From assembly GCA_036850595.1 (NCBI GenBank), contig CM072148.1:648584-712583 (forward strand): 64,000 nt of DNA, given 5' to 3'. Positions 24,773-36,600 of this stretch are shown here, in pieces. Position 1 is the stretch's first letter. Each line of letters opens with the position of its first letter. The DNA is from Rhyacichthys aspro (taxonomy: Eukaryota > Chordata > Actinopteri > Gobiiformes > Rhyacichthyidae). Below the pieces are notes generated by a model. The model had not been told where the DNA came from. It was given only the letters and a program-made list of their open reading frames with translations, and ran no database searches. The translations under genes were made by a program, and so were the position numbers.

Positions 24773-25357
24773 TCTTCTAGACTCTAACTAGGACAGGTGT
24801 AGTGGTTGTTATTGTCACCTTTAAAGTGAACTTCAAGGAGACAATATGGATCCTAGGACAAGACGACGGGATGGAATACTTCAAGTAGAAAACAGAAATG
24901 ACAGAAATAAATATGAAGCAGATCCAATAATAGTGAGACAAAAGAATGAAAACAAAGTGAGTTCGAAGCACTTACTGCTGAAATATACGAGGACCATCTG
25001 GAGCCGACATGTGTCTCTGGAGGAAACATATTCTTCTGTTCCACAGCGTCTCGTTTACTGTCCTCGTTTGTTTCTCATTCTTTTCACACTTTGTTTTCTC
25101 ACATTTCTGCTGCACAGCTCACACCTCAAGGTTACACTTATACATTTTAAACGAGCTGTACTAGACTGAAGAGCTCGTCTTAAAGGGACAGTGACAGATA
25201 AAAGATACCGTTTAATTAGGGTAGTATTGTACACTAGAGGACGAAGTTATGGACAACACCAGTCGATGAATCATCCAGAGTGGTACCAACAAAACTCAGA
25301 AGGTTTGCAAAGACTTGAAGGTAGCTCCACAGCTTCCACTCAGGACCCCGCCAGACC

Positions 25358-26215
25358 TACAGGGCTGTGAAAAAGTATCTGCCCCTTCTGATTTCTTATT
25401 TTTGTCACATTTGTCTCATTTAAATGTTTCAGAACAAACAGATTTAAATATTAGACAAAGAGTCTGTCTCATTTCTGGAGGAGCCTGGTCACTCTTCTAC
25501 AGAACTGGTTTAATTCAGACTCATTGGAGGGTTTTTAACGTCAGACCTCAGCATCTCCATCAGATTCAAGTCCAGACTGTGACTAGTTTAGTTTATTTGA
25601 ACCATTCAGAGGTGGACTGGTGTGTTCTGGATCATTGTCCTGCTTCAGCTCCAGTCATGAACTGATGGAGGACATTCTCCTTCAGGATTATTTGGTCCAG
25701 AGCAGGATTCATGGTTCCATCGATCACAGTGAGTCGTCCAGGTCCAGAACATCACACTACCACCACCATATTTACCTGAAGCATCAGAGCAGCTCCAGAA
25801 CATCACACTACCACCACCATATTTACCTGAAGCATCAGAGCAGCTCCAGACCATCACACTACCACCACCATATTTACCTGAAGCATCAGAGCAGCTCCAG
25901 AACATCACACTACCACCACCATATTTACCTGAAGCATCAGAGCAGCTCCAGACCATCACACTACCACCACCATATTTACTGTTGATGATGTTGTTTTTCT
26001 GAAATGCTCTGTTACTTTTACTCCTGATGTAACAGACTCCTTCCTCCAACACTTTTGTCTCGTCACAGAATCTTTTCCCAAAAGACTTGGGGATCATCAA
26101 GATGTTGTTTTTTTTTTCATAAAAACTGGTTGGATGGAGTCCCAAAGCCTTTCCAGACTGATGTTGATTACTCTGTTTCTCATGTGTTCCTGAATTTCTT
26201 TGGATCTGAGACTAA
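25358..26215 (-). pseudogene. Tc1/mariner transposase relic with internal amplification
   Basis: The left end has CTGTGAAAAAGTATCTGCCC, a terminal sequence typical of a fish Tc1-like family. On the - strand the translation shows FCDETKV, the second catalytic Asp region of the DDE/D transposase, and then the usual GGGSVMVW motif. That motif is repeated: a 51-bp (17-residue) unit containing KYGGGSVMVW is present nearly five times in frame (25743-25978). The N-terminal helix-turn-helix part is reduced to short pieces near 26130-26215 and no full ORF exists, so it is a dead copy. Confidence 0.8.
25743..25978 (-). repeat. 51-bp tandem repeat inside transposase relic
   Basis: Units start at 25743, 25794, 25845, 25896 and 25947 (last partial) and differ by single bases (AGAACATC versus AGACCATC). 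The period is a multiple of three, so the minus-strand frame stays open. Confidence 0.92.
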
Positions 26216-28730
26216 AACCTTCCTTTTCCAACAGAGCCATAAACTCAGGTATGTTCTTTTTTATGTCTCTGTATCCTCTCTTGTCTTCAGTAGATTTCCT
26301 GGGGTCTGGTCTAATTAACCCTCAGTGGGCTGCAGTCCCCTGTGAGCCTGAGCACTGTTTACTGTGGAGCACTGTATCTGCATCAGACCGGGACTAAATG
26401 TGTCCATTAGGGCCTCGGCACACTCCACAAAATCCTGCAGAAATCCTCGAACCGGCCTCAGATCATTCTCTCTCATTAGAGCTGTTCTTCCTGCAGAGCT
26501 TTATGAACTACAGTAACAACCTGGAATTAATAAAGTATTGTATTATTAACACATTGTGAACATTCACAGCTTCAGAGACTAGACTCAGAATAATGTCATA
26601 TTCAGGTTTTACTTCAGACGCACATTAAAAAAACAATGAGAAAATACCAAACTGTTGTGTCTCAGTCTTGATCAGTCGGATCAAAAAGTACCGTTCACAG
26701 TTTAATAACTCACGCTCATGCAACATATGAGTCCAAATACTGATATTTATTGACATGTATTTTATGTTTTCATCATTAGTGGAGATTCTGGGGAAAATAA
26801 GCTCAAGAACGATCATCTGTCTCAGCTTTTAAAAGACATTATTTTTAAAATACCCTCAAACTCATTTGTCCCTAATATTGATGGCCTTAAAAGTGAGTTT
26901 GAGACATTCTGGATTAAATTCAACTGTCTTTTGTTTTTCTGCTGTAACAGGAACTAAACATTGCTCTTCTTCAAACCCAGGACTGTCTTTATGTGACCTG
27001 TTCATTTCCAGTTTCCCTCTGCCCTCTCTGTCCTCACTCTCATCCACTCTTTTATTCATTCCTTTATCTTTATTTCATCAGTCTATCAGCCCTCAGTCCA
27101 AATCAATTAGTGCACCTCTGGATACTGCATTAAGAATGAATGAGGAACTGGAGCGAGGCTGGAAAAGTTCAGCCATAAACAAATCTATATTCAAATATTC
27201 ACAGAAATAATACACCGTTCAAAAAGAGCCTTAAATTTTTAAATCCAATCTTAGGCCTTGCTCATTCACAGCAGAGCGACTGGTTTGTCTCACGTTCAGT
27301 CTACGTAGTTTAACTCTAAACTCAACCAGAAAACAGACCAACTGTAAAACCATTTGCTTCTTGGAGTCTGAGAAGGTTCACATCTTCACAGATAAACCTT
27401 AGCTCTCTGTAGAGTCTGTTCAAACCAATCAAAAGCAGAACAGAGCAGAGTGAGAGGTGCTCGAGGAGACGTCCCGCCGAGGACAGTCCCATCTGAGAAC
27501 ACTGAGCCTCATGGGACACAGAGACGGGAACAGGAGCCGTCACTGTTCAGCCTTGAACCTGTTCTGCAGCTCTGGAGAACTCACTCTGAGTTTTCTGAAG
27601 AACACTCCTCTTTTGGATCGAGGCTCAGGGCTGTTCTCTCGTCCAAACAGAGATTTAAGACCACACTGGAAACAAAGAGTAAGACAAACTCCCAGCATGC
27701 AGCAGTGTGTTCACACCGTGGCAAAAATGTGACTAATTTCAGCAAAAATAAAGATATTAAATCACAACAGTCCTGTTTTATGTTCCTTTAATCTTGAACT
27801 CATTTTTGTTCTAATCTGTTTCTAATAAAGCTCTGCCAGCTCAGTCTCATATTTACAAAACATTTTAAACGTTTTATTCATTAATGTGTAACACCACTCT
27901 GTATTTGTGTCTAATGTCTGTAGCTGATACTGTTCAGAACAAGACTTTTCATAAGCTGCAGGATGACATTATAGTATATATTATAATATAATATGAAACA
28001 TATGAGACTATGTCATAAAAAGTTGAATATGTTGCGTTATGTTTACATGATATATTTTACAGTGTGATGAAGGTGTATGAAGTACTCTTCCAGAACTCGT
28101 CTGCTGCTGAAGCCGAGGCCAACGTTATGTAATTTTCATATTTTGCTCATTGCTCTTTTTCCTGGAGCTGCTCTGTTCTGGCCAAACATTGAGCCAAGGC
28201 TAATGGGGCAATAATGCTCTCAGAAGCGGCGCCAGACCCGCAGCACACATTCATCATTAAAACATCCCGTGTTCATTACAACACGGCTGTGCCTCTGATC
28301 CTCTTCACATACATTAAACATGTCTGACGCCTGTGGAAGTGCAGCCAAGTCTCCAGCCTCGCTCCAAAATGGCTGCCAGAGCGGTGCCAGTTCAGAGGAT
28401 CGCAGCACTTTTAATTCTCTCTGGATGAGACTCAGAGCAGTGTCGAGCTGCAGCTGAAAAAGGTGAAGGCGTTTCAAACTAAACGACTAAAAGACACTGA
28501 GCTCTTTCCAGGCGTCATGCCCCGTTCATTTACTTTTTTTTGTCCGTTCTGTAGTTCGTCCCACACACTTTTTTTCCCCGACACTCGGTGGATTTGGCTC
28601 AGAATTTAAATCACCGCTGACCATCCCACTTCCTTCATGTTTTCTTCAGTCTGCACCATTTTAGGCCCAACTGTAATTATCTGCTGCTGATCATAAGAAA
28701 CCAGAAATAAAGTTTTAAGAAGACGTCAGG

Positions 28731-29246
28731 GTTGGGTTTGAACAGGTTTTAGTTGGATTTGAACAGGTTTTAGTTGGGTTTGAACAGGTTTTAGTTGGAT
28801 TTGAACAGGTTTTAGTTGGGTTTGAACAGGTTTTAGTTGGATTTGAACAGGTTTTAGTTGGGTTTGAACAGGTTTTAGTTGGGTTTGAACAGGTTTTAGT
28901 TGGATTTAAACAGGTTTTAGTTGGGTTTGAACAGGTTTTAGTTGGGTTTCAACAGGTTTTAGTTGGGTTTCAACAGGTTTTAGTTGGGTTTCAACAGGTT
29001 TTAGTTGGATTTGAACAGGTTTTAGTTGGGTTTGAACAGGTTTTAGTTGGATTTGAACAGGTTTTAGTTGGGTTTGAACAGGTTTTAGTTGGGTTTGAAC
29101 AGGTTTTAGTTGGATTTAAACAGGTTTTAGTTGGGTTTGAACAGGTTTTAGTTGGGTTTCAACAGGTTTTAGTTGGATTTAAACAGGTTTTAGTTGGGTT
29201 TGAACAGGTTTTAGTTGGGTTTCAACAGGTTTTAGTTGGATGTGAA
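28731..29246 (+). repeat. 21-bp tandem array, direct arm only
   Basis: About 24 units of the same 21-bp repeat in direct orientation, with GGGTTTGAACAGG, GGATTTGAACAGG and GGGTTTCAACAGG variants. Repeated blocks of variants show segmental duplication within the array. Confidence 0.93.
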
Positions 29247-29325
29247 GGTGTACCTGTAAGTTCCAGGTGGGGGCTCCATGGATCACATCCCACCTGAAAC
29301 TCAGACCAGGGAACCTCCCATTGTT

Positions 29326-29548
29326 CTGGTCCAGTTCTGATGCACAGGGGTCAGAGTTCACCCTGACTGGTCCAGTTCTGATGCACAGGGGTCAGAGGTC
29401 ACCCTGACTGGTCCAGTTCTGATGCACAGGGGTCAGAGTTCACCCTGACTGGTCCAGTTCTGATGCACAGGGGTCAGAGTTCACCCTGACTGGTCCAGTT
29501 CTGATGCACAGGGGTCAGAGGTCACCCTGACTGGTCCAGTTCTGATGC
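29326..29548 (+). repeat. 41-bp minisatellite
   Basis: Units start at 29326, 29367, 29408, 29449, 29490 and 29531 (partial), each with CTGGTCCAGTTCTGATGCAC and CAGGGGTCAGAG. Copies differ only at GAGTTCACC versus GAGGTCACC. Confidence 0.95.
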
Positions 29549-29822
29549 TGATGTGTTTTTGAACCGTCTGAACAGTCTGAGGAGGTGTGTGTTTGGTCTT
29601 AGAGCTGGTCACTGTTTGAGTTTGAAGTTTTGACTCACTTTCATGGTGCTGCATTCAGTTTGTTTTATGTTGTGTGCTTGAGTCAGTCCAAAATTTAAAG
29701 TAATGCCTCAAGGTTCAACCCCATCACAATAAAAGTATAATAATTAAACTTTCATTCACCTTATTATTATTATTTTTTCTGTGTAATCATATTTTGTTGC
29801 GTGTTATCCTATTGACTATTAC

Positions 29823-29995
29823 AGTGGTTCTCAAACCGTGGAGCTCAGGGACCCACAGAAGTTTTATTTTTCAGACTGAAATTAAAAATGACAACCCGAG
29901 CTGCACTTTTTATTTATTTATTTATTTTCCTAATGCAGCTCCATTATCCTCCTCCAGAGTGAGCCCATTTTGATCATAATCCATTTAATGTTGTC
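29823..29995 (+). mobile_element. hAT-type repeat fragment
   Basis: Second copy of the repeat at 6148 with the same CAGTGGTTCTCAAAC start. It runs into a decayed 21-bp array arm (30000-30125). Confidence 0.6.
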
Positions 29996-29999
29996 CAAT

Positions 30000-30125
30000 T
30001 AAACTCCAGCTAAACTGAACCTATTAAAATCCAACTAAAGTCAATGAAAACCTTTCAAAGACCAACTTAAACTCCATAAAACTTGTTTAAATCAAACTAA
30101 AACTGCTCTAGACCTGTTCAAGTCC
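30000..30125 (-). repeat. decayed 21-bp array arm
   Basis: Degenerate inverse units (AAATCCAACTAAAG, CCTGTTCAAGTCCAAC) directly after the hAT-type fragment. Confidence 0.55.
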
Positions 30126-30794
30126 AACAAGAAGCACTTAAACTGTATTTAACCTGAACTCAACTCACTTTAGACCAGTTTATGTCCAGAATCAGTCCTG
30201 TAGATGTAGAGAAACTAATATATTGTGAATAATTACATTAGAATTGTGAGGCAGGCAGCTTTGTGAGTGTTATTTTTGGATCAGAAGCAGGTCAGTATGT
30301 TTTAATGCTGTTTGTCGTGGCGTGTGTTTGTTTCAGTCTGAACCTGGCCCATTTCTTCAGACGACTGATGTTAATATTTGTGTCTGAGCTGGGACTGTTT
30401 CTCTGTGTTTTTCCGAATCATCTCTGGCTTCTCCTCCAAGGCTTGGCCCACATTAGGACAGCCTCTTTCCGGGAGACAGTCGGTCTAATTCCAGTTTTAA
30501 AAGAAGGTTATTTCACAAAGACGACCCTCAGGGCTCACGCTGAAATCAAAACTGAGAAAATGAGCAGAGAGCCATGTCTTTGTGAGCTCCTTTATCTTTC
30601 TCAGCCTCGTTCTGAATGTGTTTCCTCTGTCCTAGTGTCCTCACGTCCCCGCACACTCGCGCCGCTGTAGGCCTCAGTGTAAATGCATTGTTGAGGATGG
30701 AAATGGAAGGTTATTTTTTGGTGCGTGAGGAGGTTTCTTTATGGTCATTGAGGATTTTTGCAACAACTAGATTGCATCAAAGTGAACTTCTGAT

Positions 30795-31425
30795 AAAAAA
30801 GGCACTTTTCACAATACTTTATTCTATTAAAATGTCCTTAAATGTGTTGTTTGTCCCTCGGTGAGATTTTCAACATTCAACCCACTCAATTTGGCCTTCT
30901 ATTAAAAAAAATAAATAAAATAAAATAAAAATGAAGAATGTTATCCTTCCCAATAGAAAAATGTTAGCTCTAATGGAATTTATAAACAAAAAAGCGTGTC
31001 CCTCAGGCTCAGTGTAATTTCCATCACAAGAAAGTGTCTTAAACCACAGTAGAACCATGAGAGAGGGACGCACACGTCAAAACACAAAGAGTCTCCATGA
31101 ATCAACTGCAGCAACAGAAAAATCAAGGGAAATGTTGGCAAAATAATTTCCAAACACTGTATATTTTCTTAAAATGTAAAACTAATGCGGAAATGATCAC
31201 TTTATGTTGTGTATTTTGTGTATAACCAATGCTAAATGCAAAAAAATGCAAAAAAAAAAAAAAAATGCAAAAAAAAAAAAATGCAAAAAAAAAAAAAGCA
31301 AAAAAAAAAAGAAAATCATTAACTGGAGAAGTTTTTCCAAAACGTGACAAAACAGGTTCTATCACTTTTTGTGTTAATTTCTCCCTTTATTTTAAACTTT
31401 ATTAGAATCACTTATAATTTATTTA
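30795..31425 (+). repeat. dispersed repeat split in two
   Basis: 30795-30865 (AAATGT..TTTGTCCC region) and 31376-31425 (TTTATT..AATCACTTATAATT) match adjacent parts of the complement of 48905-49025, where they are contiguous. About 510 bp lies between them here. Confidence 0.6.
31236..31312 (+). repeat. A-rich microsatellite
   Basis: A-runs separated by TGC (ATGC then 8-14 A), four rounds. Confidence 0.9.
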
Positions 31426-31432
31426 TTTTTTT

Positions 31433-31619
31433 AACCAATGGGAGCGCTCCTTTTTACCTGAAGTGAGCTGTGATTGGACAAAATCCTGCTGTGGACTGAT
31501 CATTCTCATCTATTAAAATCCTTCATTATAAAGACTAGATCATGTCTCATTTTTTCAGATGATTCCTGTTACAACAAACTTTAGGAGATTTAACTGAAAA
31601 ACTAAATACAACAGTAAAG
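31433..31619 (+). repeat. dispersed repeat B, partial copy
   Basis: Starts at AACCAATGGGAGCGCTCC right after a T-rich run and follows subfamily B to its 3' end. It abuts the second half of another dispersed repeat (31376-31425). Confidence 0.87.
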
Positions 31620-32419
31620 TGCACCTAATGGCAGTGTTTTATACAGAACGCTGTGAGTCACGACTGATTTAAGTGGCCCACTCCGACAGGGTTTGATTTA
31701 ATCCCACCCACAACCTTCGTGCTTTTAGGCGGAACTGAAAATGATCATCAAACCAATTCAAGTAAGTTCTCTCTGACTCCTGACAGCTCCTGATGTTGAG
31801 AGAGTCTGGTCTGTGTTTCTGAGAGCACATGTAAAAGGGCAGAGTTTTTAAACCCAGCGCCGGCTCTGATCCGCTGTGAGCCACATTAATACCTGCCCTT
31901 TTCAGAGCGCTCCACCGGACTCTCATTCTTTTAAAGCGCCGCCTCTCGCTTTAATAAACCGGCACAATCATGGCGTAAGTGCATCTCTGTAAACATCACA
32001 CGGGTTTTCAAAGTTCAGCACAGCGTCAGTCGTCGGTGAAAAGCATTTGGAGTTTCGGAGTCTCAGTGTGAACGGATCTGTGCTGATGTAACCACGGAGA
32101 CACGGAGCTGAGCCGAGGCTGATCACTCACGACAAACACAAGATGGAAGAATAATGGAAGGTTCTGTTGGACGGTGTGGTCTTACGGAAGAGTAATGAAG
32201 CTTGTCAGAGTCAGACTGAGGTCTCTGTGGTTATTTCACAGCTGTATTACTGCCGTGAGTTCACTGCAGGACACACTTCAGCAGATAAAGGTTTATTTAG
32301 TCCTTTTCTGGTTTTATGAACACATTCATCAATTTAAACCATTACCATTTCACCAATATTCTGTCTGAGTTCGTCTTTATTCAGTTCAGCGACTACAGGA
32401 CTGTTTACCAGAGTTCATT

Positions 32420-32540
32420 TTGACAAGTTTTAATTCAGTTTTAGTCATAATTTTGTCTAATCCTTTAGTTTTAGTCTAGTTTTAGTCGACTGAATACAAT
32501 AAGAATTTAGTCGACTATATCTACAATAGATTTAGTCACT
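32420..32540 (-). repeat. dispersed repeat, unexpanded relative of the 53-kb array
   Basis: The complement reads AGTCGACTAAAACTAGACT and then AAAATTATGACTAAAACTG, the same flanks as at 53.0 kb but with only two or three 11-bp units between. Confidence 0.75.
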
Positions 32541-32674
32541 AAAATATAAAGAGTAGTGGATGTTTGTTTTTCTGAAGTAATAATTTTTACCAGAATGAAA
32601 TGAAACTACAGTCTCTGTTTACAATGTGTTATGTGGCCCTTCAGTAGATTTAGTAAGTGATATTTTTGGCTCTA

Positions 32675-33125
32675 GGATTTAGGTGGATTTGATTTTTGTT
32701 GCGAAGATGAATAAAATCTGTTCAATTTGAACTAAAACCTGTTCAAATTCAACTAAAACCTGATCAAATCCAACTAAAACCTGTTCAAATCTAACTAAAA
32801 CCTGTTCAAACCATCTAAAACCTGATCAAATCCATCTAAAACCTGATCAAATCCATCTAAAACCTGATCAAATCCAACTGAAACCTGTCCAAACCATCTA
32901 AAACCTGTGCAAATTAATCTAAAACCTGATCAAATCCATCTAAAACCTGTTCAAATTCATCTAAAACCTGATCAAATCCAACTAAAACCTGTTCAAACCA
33001 TCTAAAACCTGATCAAATCCATCTAAAACCTCATCAAATCCATCTAAAACCTGATCAAATCCAACTAAAACCTGTTCAAACCATCTAAAACCTGATCAAA
33101 TCTCTCTAAAAACCTGTTCAAATAT
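32675..33125 (-). repeat. 21-bp tandem array, inverse arm
   Basis: About 20 inverse units (AAATCCATCTAAAACCTGATC), several shortened. The left flank, with TTTTTGTTGCGAAGATGAAT, matches the loop next to the 9356 array (TTTTTGCTACAAAGATAAAT), so this is an element whose direct arm is reduced or lost. Confidence 0.88.
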
Positions 33126-34164
33126 GAATACTGCAAATACTACTGAGAAAATGACTTGAGGCTGTTTAAAAACACTTTAACACATTTAATCTTCTCTGTT
33201 GAGGTAGGCATGTGTTTTTTCTGCAGAAGCTGAAGGTTAAACAGTTCATCCATAACTTAGGCTACTTCTAGTTTTAGTTTAAGTGTTTACCATTCTTCAT
33301 ATCCTCAGTTTGGGCCCTTCCAGTGACGTTGATTTCATATCATTTGGAAAAGTTGAAATGTTATTTTCTCACGTTGCAGCCTTTAGTGCAGCTCTGTTTA
33401 TTTTCAGCTCGGTGCCTGTTTTTGCAGCGTACTGAGGTCAAAGGGCAGGTAAAGTCTGGTTCCTGAAGGCTGTGCATCTAAATCCAGTGTGTTTCATCGT
33501 TGCGTAACATCAGCTCGTCTTATTTTCTGCAGATTAGGATCAAAGTAGTCTCTGTTTATCTCCACGTTCTATCTCCTCTTTGTATTTGTTATGCTAATAT
33601 CAGAAAACGCTAATGGTTTTATCAGCCAAAGGGTCTAATAGCCAATTTAAACCCAGGTTATTGTTATTCCTGGTCTTTTCTGTTTCATTTTTCTCTGGTT
33701 TAAAGTGAAAGTAAAAGGCTGTGAGCAGGTGTGAAGTGAAAATGAAGTTAGCCTAGATTTCAGATCGTCCTGATGCTGAAGTTGCTGACAGTTTGACGTC
33801 AAACCATAAAACTCCCATAAATTGCTGTAAAAAGGTTTCGTAATCAAAGCTGCTGTTATGCTTCACACACAAAACATGTTTTCTCTGCAATTGTCCTGAA
33901 TCTGTCAGAGTTGTTCTCAGTAAAAGAGGATTTTTCGGTCACGACTCTTTCAGAATGTTTAAAAATGTAAATGTTTTAAAGACAGGTGCTTCATGTAGTG
34001 ACTGTAAAAGAACAGACAACGACAGGAAAAAATGCTTATTTTAGCTGATTGAACTTTTACGGCAAATAATGCTGTTTATTTCTTTAAATTGTGTCTATAA
34101 AAGTAGTTTTTATTTGTAATCAAACAATGCTTCCTGAATGTGACAGCGTCATTAAATCTCCTCT

Positions 34165-34575
34165 TCCTGATGTTCTTTTTTCATCCCTGTCTCAGACTCT
34201 CCTCCAAAATCAGTCTAGGGACCTCTCCTGCTTCTCTTTTATTAAAAAATAAAACACAAAATACTAATCCATTTGACCAAACTGAAGTTTAGAGTTTAGC
34301 GTTAGCTTAGCTGTGACTTCAGCGTCAGGACGACAATTATCTCCTCCTCGTTAAACATTACGTGATTGAATTGACAGTATTTATCTGTGTTTTACGTTGT
34401 CTCCCTTTTCTCTGTTGATGCTTTTTTTTTTCAGCTGTTTCTCTGTTAAAAGACATATTCAGCTGAAAATACACTTTATCTGCAGCTATTAAACTTCCTG
34501 GAACGTCATGTGACAAGTGTCGACCTCAGCATTCTTTTACAACATACTATTTAGGGTTTAAACCATTTTCCCATG
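34165..34575 (+). repeat. dispersed repeat A lacking the core
   Basis: Matches repeat A to AAGTGTCGACC at 34525, then jumps to the terminal ACTATTTAGGGTTTAAACC segment, so the CCAAT/GGAGCGCTCC block and what follows are deleted. Confidence 0.87.
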
Positions 34576-36246
34576 GTCCATAAATACAGATGGACTTCAG
34601 AGAAAAGGTCTAAACTGGGTATTATTTTTCAAAGGTGTCTTCATTTATTTTGCACCAAAACTGAAAACGATCCATTTAGTAGGTCCATCAGTAAAAGCCT
34701 TGGTCCAGAGTGTTCACAGCTTATATTTTAAACTGCACCAAACACAAAAACATGCCTTTTTAAGTAACTCACAGATGGTGCTGTTAGCGCAAATGCTAAT
34801 AATCCATGTTACCTTCTCAGTGCTTAATGTTTGCCCTCTTCTCATTTTATTTTGTTGGACAACATTGTTTTGGTTTATTTTTTCCGCTCGTGGGAAACCT
34901 AAACATTACCAGTTGTTTTTGTCTCCAGTTTATGAGGCTCTTCTTGTTTGGACTCATCTGTGGTTTACTTAAAGTTCACTCTTTAATTGTACGAACTGTA
35001 CCAGAGTTCAGTTGGAAGCGCTCTGAGACCTCTGAGTTTCCTGTTGAGGATTAATAAAGTGAAATGAATGGAGTGCAGATTTCTGGAGGGAGTTATAGGC
35101 CACTCAACATAAACCCCTGTGACCCGAGTAAACAGACTTATTTTAAACTCAATGAATATAAAGTACACGTTTGCAAAACATAGGCCTAGTCACTTTAATA
35201 TTTGAATGCAGAAACGTTACATTTGATACGTTTATTTTTGAAACACAATGTTTGTGATCAGTCGTTTCAGAAAAGACAAAAGTATCAGGTATTTCTTCAC
35301 CACTTGCCCTTTCAGTGTTTGTGTCTGAAAGTTGAACAAACGTCCTGAGTGTGTTTTTAAACTGCTGTATGCTTTCTCCAGGAAAGGAAACAGTGATAGA
35401 AAGGCTATTTTATTGTGCTCATTTTAATGGTTGGCAAGAAAAGAAGCAATGTACGCCTCTGAGAGATCCAGGACGTCCGCTCTCCAGTCGACCTCAACCT
35501 CCATCAAACAGTTCCACTTTAAATCCCAGACGGTGGCTCCAGTCCTTTACCGTTCATAAACAAAACAAATAGTACACCGCTACATTAATATACTCAAAGA
35601 ACGCTCAAGTGAGGCTTAAGAATCACTAGAAAACTGCAGAATGTTCAGAAAGCATTTGTCAAAGAACACTAAAGTGAAACAATTGAAGAAAAATGGCATG
35701 TTTTAAGGCTGTTGTTGTAGTTAAAGCCACAATCTTGGACGTATTCACAGCATCAGCCACAGCTCGTCACGTTTTATTTGGATCGGAGCCATATTAATCA
35801 CTCTGAGAAGAAGAAGTGCTGTTATCTGTGGAGCACACAAACCCAGGGGCTTCTGCGGAGCTACGAACAGCTGTGGCGCCGTCACTCAGCCGCGATCATG
35901 GCTTTAACTGAGCTTAATGAGCACAAAAACATTTATACAGTGTTTTCATTCACTGATAAACTCGTCCAGCGCCGGGGGGTCTCTGTGGAGTCGGGTTGAG
36001 GCAATTGTGTTTGAGTTCACAAAGTGGGAGTGGTCCGGTCTGAAGTCTCACTGTTTGTCTTCACTACAAGCTCCAAAAAACCATCTTCACTGGATTCAGA
36101 GGAGGATACGTCCACACTAATGCATTTTCACTTTATGTTAAACAATGTAAAGAATCAGTCCTTGTTCTGATCATAACAACAGTTGTGTTTAGGATTGATC
36201 TAGTTCTTCTTTTTAATGGCTTTGGAGCATTGTGCACTACCTAAGT

Positions 36247-36600
36247 GTTAGCTTAGCTGTGACTTCAGCGTCAGGACGACAATTATCTCCTCCTCGTTAA
36301 ACATTACGTGATTGAATTGACAGTATTTATCTGTGTTTTACGTTGTCTCCCTTTTCTCTGTTGATGCTTTTCTTTTTTCAGCTGTTTCTCTGTTAAAAGA
36401 CATATTCAGCTGAAAATACACTTTATCTGCAGCTATTAAACTTCCTGGAACGTCATGTGACAAGTGTCGACCAATGGGAGCGCTCCAAGGTTTTCTGTTC
36501 CTGAATAGAGGTTCTCATCTATTACAATCCCTTACAATAAACAGTAGATGGATCAGAAAGACTGTTTTTACACAAATTATTGATTTTACAATAAACTATT
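36247..36600 (+). repeat. dispersed repeat A, 5' truncated, short-core variant
   Basis: Starts at GTTAGCTTAGCTGTGAC. Between GAGCGCTCC and AAGGTTTTCTG about 22 bp present in other copies are absent, the same deletion as at 42990. Confidence 0.88.

Noticed and set aside
25645..26145. 166-residue frame as an intact gene
   Set aside because: It is an internal piece of a Tc1/mariner transposase with tandem duplication and lost N and C parts; kept as a pseudogene.
30263..30670. 135-residue frame upstream of the A-rich tract
   Set aside because: Hydrophobic low-information translation, with no family motif and no splice context.
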